NCBI GenBank assembly: GCA_032629725.1
Contig: JAFEVB010000029.1
Location: 186,001 to 250,000, forward strand
Source of the DNA: Gremmenia infestans
Taxonomy: Eukaryota > Ascomycota > Leotiomycetes > Helotiales > Hamatocanthoscyphaceae
Direction of reading: 5' to 3'
DNA: 64,000 nucleotides
The notes beneath the pieces are model-generated. The model did not search any database. It had not been told where the DNA came from and was given only the letters and a program-made list of their open reading frames with translations. Below, piece after piece: positions 57,832 to 64,000 of this stretch. The number at the start of each line of letters is the position of its first letter. Within the stretch, counting starts at the first letter, position 1. The position numbers and the translations under genes were made by a program.

Positions 57832-60133
57832 ATGAGGGACACACTTCGCGATTCTACTTTCGGCCATGCCGTGCGCTTCATTACCGGCTACAAGGCGCTT
57901 CGCTGCCTTGAAGAGTCTCCCGACTTTGAACCAGAGACAAATGGAGGGAACGTGCGAAATCACGAGAAGCAGAGCGAAGAGGAAGATATCGAGTCTACGC
58001 ACCCCGCCAACGGCGATCCTGTCAATCCATTGAAGGCACCGAATAGTACGATAACTGTCGGTTGGTATGGAGATGACGACCCCGAAAACCCGCAAAATTG
58101 GAGTGATTTCAAGAAATACTTCGTGGGCCTCTTAATCTGGTAACGAGCGTCAATCCCCCTTTCCCAAGACTAGAAAACTCACTCTGCTTAGCTTATATAC
58201 ATTTTCGGTATATGTTGGATCCGCAATATATGTTCCAAGTGAGAGGGGAGTGATGGAGGAGTTTGGAGTTGGTGAAACGGCAGCTTCTCTGGGATTGGCA
58301 CTCTACGTACTTGCTTGTATATACTCTTTAGCTCCTGCTTGCCTTGCCTTTGCTTACTTGGTGTTTACAGATGGACTTGGCCCAATGTTATTCTCTCCGT
58401 TGAGCGAGTGAGCGGGCTGTTTCCATTCCATATTGACTACGCGGGCTAAATCAATTTTAGAATCCCGATTATAGGTCGTACTGCACCTTACATTGTTACA
58501 TGCACTATATTCGTGTTCTTGCTTATTCCTACGTCACTCGTTGAGAATTTCGCGGGTCTATTAGTTCTACGATTTTTGCTAGGCTTCTTCGGTTTGTCTT
58601 GGCCTTCTGCCCCTACAAGTAACTTTCTCATGGGTATCTAGGTTCTCCTTGCTTGGCAACTGCCGGGGCCTCTTTTCAAGATATGGTGAGTTCTTTTTGT
58701 CCTAATTTCTTTGCTCTATTCATATCCTAACACAATATGGCAGTTTCCCAGTCGCAAGATGCCTTATCTCATGGCCGTGTGGGCTGCCATCGGTAATTAA
58801 GAAATTGATTTTATGCAAAGGCGAAATGCTGATTGAATTTGCCAGCAACTTGTGGTCCCTCGTTTGGCCCTCTTCTTTCGAGTTACAGTACCCCAGTGAA
58901 GGGATGGAGATGGAGTCAGTGGGAAATTCTGTGGCTTGCTGGACCGGTCACCATTCTGATGTTCGTTGCATTGCCTGAAACTTCCACCACTACGATTCTG
59001 TTACGCAGAACTCGCCGTCTTCGACATGCGACTTGTAACATGAATCTGAAATCTGAATCTGAGGTGAACCAGGTTAGTATATCAGCGAAAAACATGATTT
59101 TGGAGGCCTTGATGAAACCTGTGAGTATCCTTGACGACTCTTCAAAATGCCGTATATTCTACTTCACGAAGCGCAAGACCAAGGAGTCATATTTGATTGT
59201 GGAGTAACGTCCCTTACTGGTACTGTAATGAGAAAATCTTTTTCTGATATTTTGTGTATGTAGTGGGAGATCAATCTTCAGGACCCAGGTAATCCAATCT
59301 CCAATCTCCAATCTCCAACGCATTCGCAATGCCGTTATGCCACGAGTTGATGGCTTACTCTGAGGAAAGTTACACCTCGGCATTCATAGAATCGTCCCCA
59401 CGCTCGCAATTATTGGACATTTGCTAACTCTCGAATTTTATAGCTGTGCTATTCAGCACATTCTATGCGGGTTTAGTATATGCTATAGTCTATACATTCT
59501 TTGAATCGTTCCCTCTGGTTTATCAAAACGTATATGGATTTCCGGGCGGAAGCCAGGGACTCGCCTTCCTCGCCGTGTTTGTCGCTTTGTTAGTTGTGGT
59601 TCCACTATATATGCTGCACTTCCGATACAGGGTTGAGAGCAAGCTCAAAAATGTAGGGATAGGTGCACCGGAAGATCTATTGCAGATAGGACTCTTCCCG
59701 TGTTTTATTACTCCTATCTGACTATTCATCTTTGGTATGTTCCTCCTGCCCTGTTGGTGTAAGTAAAATACTATGCTGATATTAGCCTTTATTACCAGCC
59801 TTCACAAGTAGAGCAGACGTCCATTGGGCCGTAAGCTTGGTTGGTGTCGCTTTGACGAACGTGGGAATTTATGTTACAATGCAGTGCTTGTTTATCTATG
59901 TTCCGCTTTGTTATCCAAAGTATGCAGCTTCATTACTTGCTGCTAATGGACTTGCAAGGAGCTTGTTTGCCGCTGCAGCTATTTTGTTTGCACCTCCGAT
60001 GTTTGAGAAGCTAGGCGTTGATGGAGGGATTAGCTTACTTGCTGGATTGACAGTTGTATGTTGCGGATGTTTGTGGTGTCTTAGGATGTTCGGTGCGAAG
60101 TTGAGGGCTAGGAGTAAGTTTGCCATCAAATAA
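57832..60133 (+). pseudogene. MFS transporter (DHA1-type) with in-frame stop
   Basis: Ten exons can be joined in phase from 57832 to 60133 (539 aa if the stop is read through). A ~100-residue hydrophilic N-terminus ends DDDPENPQNWSDFKKYF, the classical start of fungal DHA1 drug transporters. Motifs include VPSERGVMEEFGVGETAASL, YGLGPMLFSPLSEIPIIGRT, RFLLGFFGGSPCLATAGASF and GPSFGPLLSSYS. In exon 9 the frame reads PI, then TGA at 59719-59721, then LFIF. Family members have Gly at that point (PIGLFxF), so a GGA-to-TGA change is the simplest cause. The rest (exon 10, AFTSRADVHWAVSLVGVALT) is well preserved, pointing to recent loss or a sequencing error. Confidence 0.8.
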
Positions 60134-60613
60134 GTTGAGGTGAATTTGGGTTCTAGAGTGTAATGGTCGGAAGTCATTCGCGAAACACCTTAATAAAACG
60201 ACTGCTATCCAAATAGAAGACTAGATAAAATGTAGCAGTATCAAATTAAGATGACGGAAGTTAGCTGTTCCCTTGCCATATAGGAGTGGGTAGCACAGGT
60301 ATGTGTTTAAGTCGTGAATGATGCTCGCTTAACCCTTTTTCAAGAAGTGCCCCGCCCCCACCCCGCCCACCCTGCTACCTCATACTTATCATAAACGAGT
60401 GGGATTTGCCCGACAATTTATCTTGGGGGGCTAAAATCTAAGCAGACTTCTGCTAGATCTAAGTCACAACTGCAGCGGAAGCCCTAAAAAGGCGTTTGAC
60501 TTCAGAGCCGCTGGATATACAGGAACAGGGAGTTGAAGATAGACTTGGATTCAATGTCACTTTCTAATTATCTCAACCTTAATCATATCGTGAATTGACA
60601 TATTTGTCAAACC
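60134..60613. other. 480 bp intergenic with dispersed repeat copy
   Basis: Between the MFS and P450-3 3' ends. Most of its middle is the dispersed repeat listed at 60325-60413; no gene is seen. Confidence 0.5.
60325..60413 (-). repeat. dispersed repeat, copy B (inverted)
   Basis: The reverse complement matches 12114-12180 block by block, with an extra GC-rich insertion of about 20 bp in the centre. Both copies lie in gene-poor sequence. Confidence 0.75.
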
Positions 60614-62407
60614 TCAAACCTTTTCCCTAGAAACCTTTTCAAACTTTACCTTAAGCTTAGGCTTGATTAAAAACCCATAATGAAGCAAAGGTCCCTCCAA
60701 ATCCACATGCTGTCCAGGGTCCAAGAGAACATCAAAAGTCCATAGCAACTTGGCCATAAAGAGCTTTCCCTGAATCCACGCCATTTCCTTACCCATGCAG
60801 ACTCTGAGCCCTAGGTTGAAGGGAAATAATCCTTTGCGATCATCATTCACGAATTTGGGATCGTATAGATGGTGGCTCGAGGGGAGCCAGCGTTGCTGTC
60901 GGTAATGCATAGGGTCGGCGAAGTACCGCGAGCTTCGGGCGAGAGCGAAAACGCTGGTCTGGACGTGGGTCTATTCAAAAAAAGTTAGATACTGATAACC
61001 TCGCCGCCGTCACCTTCGGTGGCGTGATGATTTGATAAACTTACCCCCTTTGGAATAAATTGACCATCAACCATAGCACCTGGGCTGTATCGAGGCAGCC
61101 CGGTATTGTTGCTTGGAAACATGCGCAGCGTCTCTTCTAAACAAGCATGCAAATATGGGAGGGTTGCCAAGGCGCCTGGCGTGATGTCATTTTAGGAATT
61201 GAACTTGTTCCTGATCTCTTTGGCCAAGAGTATGTAGCATTCAGGATACTTAAGTATGAAACATATGGTACCATAGAACCAGTCTGACATCGGCCCAAAC
61301 CCAGCGAACGTGACCTGCAACGCCACGGCACCTAGATGAGTTAACTCCTCCAGATCCGTTGGGAGCGGGCTGTCAGCAGGCAGGACATGTTCGAAATAAT
61401 CCACATGCTCTATGCTACCTCTCTGGGCAATTCTTCGACGTACGCCCACGCGAGTGTTCTCTTCCATTCTCAAGAATGCTAGAATCTTGGTTATGGGTGC
61501 ACAAAAATACATGAGCGGGTGAAGGAGAGGGAAACGCTTGGACGCCTGTATAACGGTAGCAAATGAGTTGAACGCAAGCATAACATCAAGATATTCGGAG
61601 CTTTTCACTATGATACCACGAAGGTTAGTCTGTCAAAATAGGGAAAACAATTCTTTCACTGACTGTCTCTCATCTCATGCATCTTCTCATTCCATGCTAA
61701 GTCTGCAGACATGTCCATAGCAAGCCAGTTCATCCAGTCGACAAGCTCGATTTCATTGGAAGTCGCAACCAGTTCCTCCATTCTTGCCAGGAAGAAGTCG
61801 ATGTACTCATGCACCACAGGCTCCATGGCTTTGATTGAGCGGCTGCTGAAGGCGGGGGCCAGTTTCTTCGCCGTTTGGCGATGTCGAGCTGGATTCTCTT
61901 CCCAGATAATACCGCCAAGATTTTTACCACGGTTTTGGAAGTCAGTCTTAACAAACACCTCGAGACTCTTTTTGTGGGGAGAGTATATGTCCATGGTGGC
62001 TTGTGGAGTGATGAAAACGAGTTCATTGGGTGCGATACGTATAACGTCTCCATATTTCTTCAGGATGCTCTCAATAGCCCATGGGTATCGCCCTGAAAGC
62101 CTGGAGCTCTTGTCATTTTATCATTCAACTCAAGTGGGAAGAAGGTTAGCTGGAAAGAAAGGAAAGAAGAGGGCGAGAGGACTTTTTTGTCAACAAGACT
62201 TACCAGTGATAAGCGTACCAAGTATTCGAGACGGCGGCTATTCGAGGCCCAGGAAACTGAGAGAGAGGATGGAAGTATAGTATACACATATGGTTGCTGC
62301 ATAGACGGAGACCTGCAAACGGAATTAGATCTCTGCTATTGTTAGGCTTATGGACGGGTATGCCATACGATCCCAAAAATGACGGTTGCAATCAATTGTG
62401 TGTTCAT
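60614..62407 (-). pseudogene. cytochrome P450 3 with in-frame stop
   Basis: Five exons (about 62407-62356, 62312-62204, 62100-61664, 61607-61045, 60970-60614) join in phase to 505 codons plus stop. Motifs are the YFHPLSQFPGPRIAAVSNTW hinge, WKEENPARHR-type helix C region (IIWEENPARHRQTAKKLAPA), I-helix VTFAGFGPMSDW, K-helix LEETLRMFPSN, and heme loop FNLGLRVCMGKEMAW. The in-frame TAA at 61194-61192 (about codon 338) sits between RNKFNS and NDITPGALATLPYL. Most P450s have an aromatic or acidic residue there, and no intron of usable size can remove the stop. The gene is otherwise intact, so loss is recent. Exon 1 is the least certain. Confidence 0.78.
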
Positions 62408-63195
62408 AATTTCCTTAGAGAATAAGACATGTTGCAAAGCCATCTTTACTGGCGCTCTTGTAGCATCCAAAGTCAGTAAGCCTAACGTCAGGGTGGGTAG
62501 CCTTAGCCTAGCCTCGCGATCGTTGGGAGCTTGCGGGTCAGAATTCCAAATTCTCGCGACTTGAAATTGGTGTTATTAACACAATTCGAGAGACCTTATC
62601 ATGTGAGGTGAGGCTGTATCGAAGTGGGCGATGATGATAAAGGAATCCTGAAAGCATGTCGCAGTTCATTCCAAAGCATGACACCTGGTGACACCAATCT
62701 CGGCATCTATATTTTCCGGTCTTACTCGCTGGAATAAACTCACTTTTTGACTTGGGGGTCTATGCCCCAACCTAAAAAGTCGAGCCTTCGCCTGACAAGT
62801 AATAAATTTACCTTTGTCGCACCGGGTCGTATGAGTTATATTTGCCATTATATTTCTAGAAGTGCTATAGATCCTTCATATGATTACTATAATTAGATAT
62901 TCGTATATTTAGTATCGATTTAATATATGTTTCTATAATTTAATTTGGGAAAAAAATATGTATTTTTTAGTTTCGGATGCAATACATATTGTAAAATCAG
63001 TGTCTCTTATATGAACGAGTAACGGCCATCAAGGCACACGGTAGACTCCTTCAAACCCCCGCCGAGATTCTTCGAGTTTTCTTTCTCACACCCGCCTACA
63101 ATATCTACATTTAGCCATTGTTCATTTATTCATTTCACCACTATCATATTCCAATTTAGCAAATCACTTTTGCTGTTGCCATAGCGTACTATACT
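62408..63195. other. 790 bp AT-rich intergenic
   Basis: AT-rich sequence at 62860-62990, no ORF of note. The last ~190 bp are the pyrimidine-rich leader before the PKS-NRPS remnant's ATG. Confidence 0.5.
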
Positions 63196-64000
63196 ATGAG
63201 TAACAACGCTGTCCCCATTGCCATCATTGGCTCGGGGTGTCGATTTGCGGGCCAAGCTCTGGCTGGGTCTCCTCTCTTCTTGGAATTATGAGAATTGGAG
63301 CCATCTACCAGCCCCTGGATTTAGGTTCACCATGGGCTCGTCTGGCCGCAGTAGTGCAGAACAGCCAGCCACTTGTCTTGCTTGTAGATGAGAGCAATGA
63401 GCAGCCTGCGAGAAAACTCGATCGACCAGAGATTCATATAATTAATATTTCCAAGATGAATTTCAGCGGACAGAATAAACCAGTCCCGATTTCTGCCACT
63501 GCAAATGATGATGCCACTATTTTGTACACGAGCGGATCGTCAGGGACGCCAAAAGGGATTCTAGTCAAACATCAAGGTCTTCGCAACTGGATTGAGCCTA
63601 TCATTCATATCTATAACCTTGGCTCTGAGGTGGTGCTTCAGCAAACGACGCCAACCTTCGATCTCTCTCTCATACAAGTTTTGACTGCACTTTGCTTTGG
63701 AGGAAGTTTAGTTCTAGTCCCACCAAAACAGCGTGGCGATATATCATAGCAAGCAATGGCGTTACCTTTACATGTGCTACGCCGTACAGAGTACTCGACT
63801 TGGATTCACTATGCCAAACGAAGGCTTCGTAGTGCCTCTGCGTGGAGAACAGCCTTTTGTATCGGCGAACCCTTACATATATCACTCAAAAAGCAATTTC
63901 GTTCACTAGAGAATGCGAATTTAAGACTTTTCAACCTCTACGGGCCTACCGAAACTTCACTCGCTGCCACTTATGCGCAAGTGCCTTTGGACGAATCGAC
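63196..64000 (+). pseudogene. PKS-NRPS hybrid remnant: ketosynthase start fused to an adenylation domain (runs off window)
   Basis: The ATG at 63196 begins MSNNAVPIAIIGSGCRFAG, the opening of a ketosynthase domain. That frame stops after ~32 codons. From about 63235 another frame carries adenylation-domain sequence: SGWVSSLLGIMRIGAIYQPL (A2), ILYTSGSSGTPKGI (A3), TTPTFDLSLIQVLTALCFGG (A4 region). This frame ends at TAG 63747-63749; further frames continue with GVTFTCATP and then NLRLFNLYGPTETSLAATY (A5) to the window end. So at least two further indels break the domain, and everything between KS start and A domain has been lost. The gene cannot make a functional synthase as it stands. Confidence 0.82.

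Noticed and set aside
1..64000. CRISPR array, bacterial operon signals or rRNA/tRNA genes
   Set aside because: The tandem repeats present have no regular short spacers, the genes are intron-rich and eukaryotic, and no structural RNA was recognised by eye.

Overview
The window is nuclear DNA of a filamentous ascomycete (Pezizomycotina; a Leotiomycete-like relative is a guess from gene style only). The signs are short 44-116 bp spliceosomal introns with GTRNGT donors, CTAAC-type branch sites and YAG acceptors in almost every gene, a C2H2/Zn2Cys6 regulator, UstYa (DUF3328) proteins, PKS-NRPS remnants, and repeats carrying C-to-T/G-to-A type changes that resemble RIP. I joined exons by hand; in nearly all models the reading phase agrees across every junction.

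Left part (1-25 kb). A secreted LicD-type protein and a 4-exon hot-dog thioesterase are followed by a group of related C2H2 zinc-finger genes (6.6-11.9 kb). One of these has an in-frame stop and one a frameshift. A small conserved membrane-type protein follows. Next, on the minus strand, are a PD-(D/E)XK-like protein and a SANT-like coiled-coil protein. A 971 bp Tc1/mariner relic with terminal inverted repeats and a TA duplication comes next, and then an eight-exon Hsp70-like ATPase.

Centre (25.3-46.6 kb). This is the most interesting part: a candidate ribosomal-peptide (RiPP, dikaritin-type) gene cluster. It holds O-methyltransferase 1, P450-1, a rhodopsin/SAT4-like 7-TM protein, UstYa-like protein 1, the peptide precursor, P450-2, O-methyltransferase 2, an FSH1-like protein lacking its expected catalytic residues, an MFS exporter, a small Cys-rich secreted protein and UstYa-like protein 2. 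The 82-residue precursor has a signal peptide and four repeats of DP(A/S)ATY separated by RR sites. The spacers consist purely of X-Ala dipeptides. Kex2 cleavage plus Ste13-type trimming would release hexapeptides, and UstYa proteins, P450s and methyltransferases could then cyclise and decorate them. I recognise no known product with this core.

Right part (48-64 kb). Housekeeping genes (an XRCC4-like DNA-repair protein, the Byr4/Bfa1 mitotic-exit GAP subunit, an SDR) are followed by what looks like a second, decaying metabolite locus. It has a C2H2+Zn2Cys6 regulator divergent from an MFS transporter with an in-frame TGA, a P450 with an in-frame TAA, and a PKS-NRPS remnant in which the start of a ketosynthase is fused out of frame to an adenylation domain. 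The remnant runs off the window edge.

Dispersed repeats (copies at 12.1 and 60.3 kb; copies at 14.3 and 24.8 kb; a MITE-like element at 29.9-30.6 kb; a ~100-150 bp repeat at 5.9-6.4 kb) mark the accessory regions.
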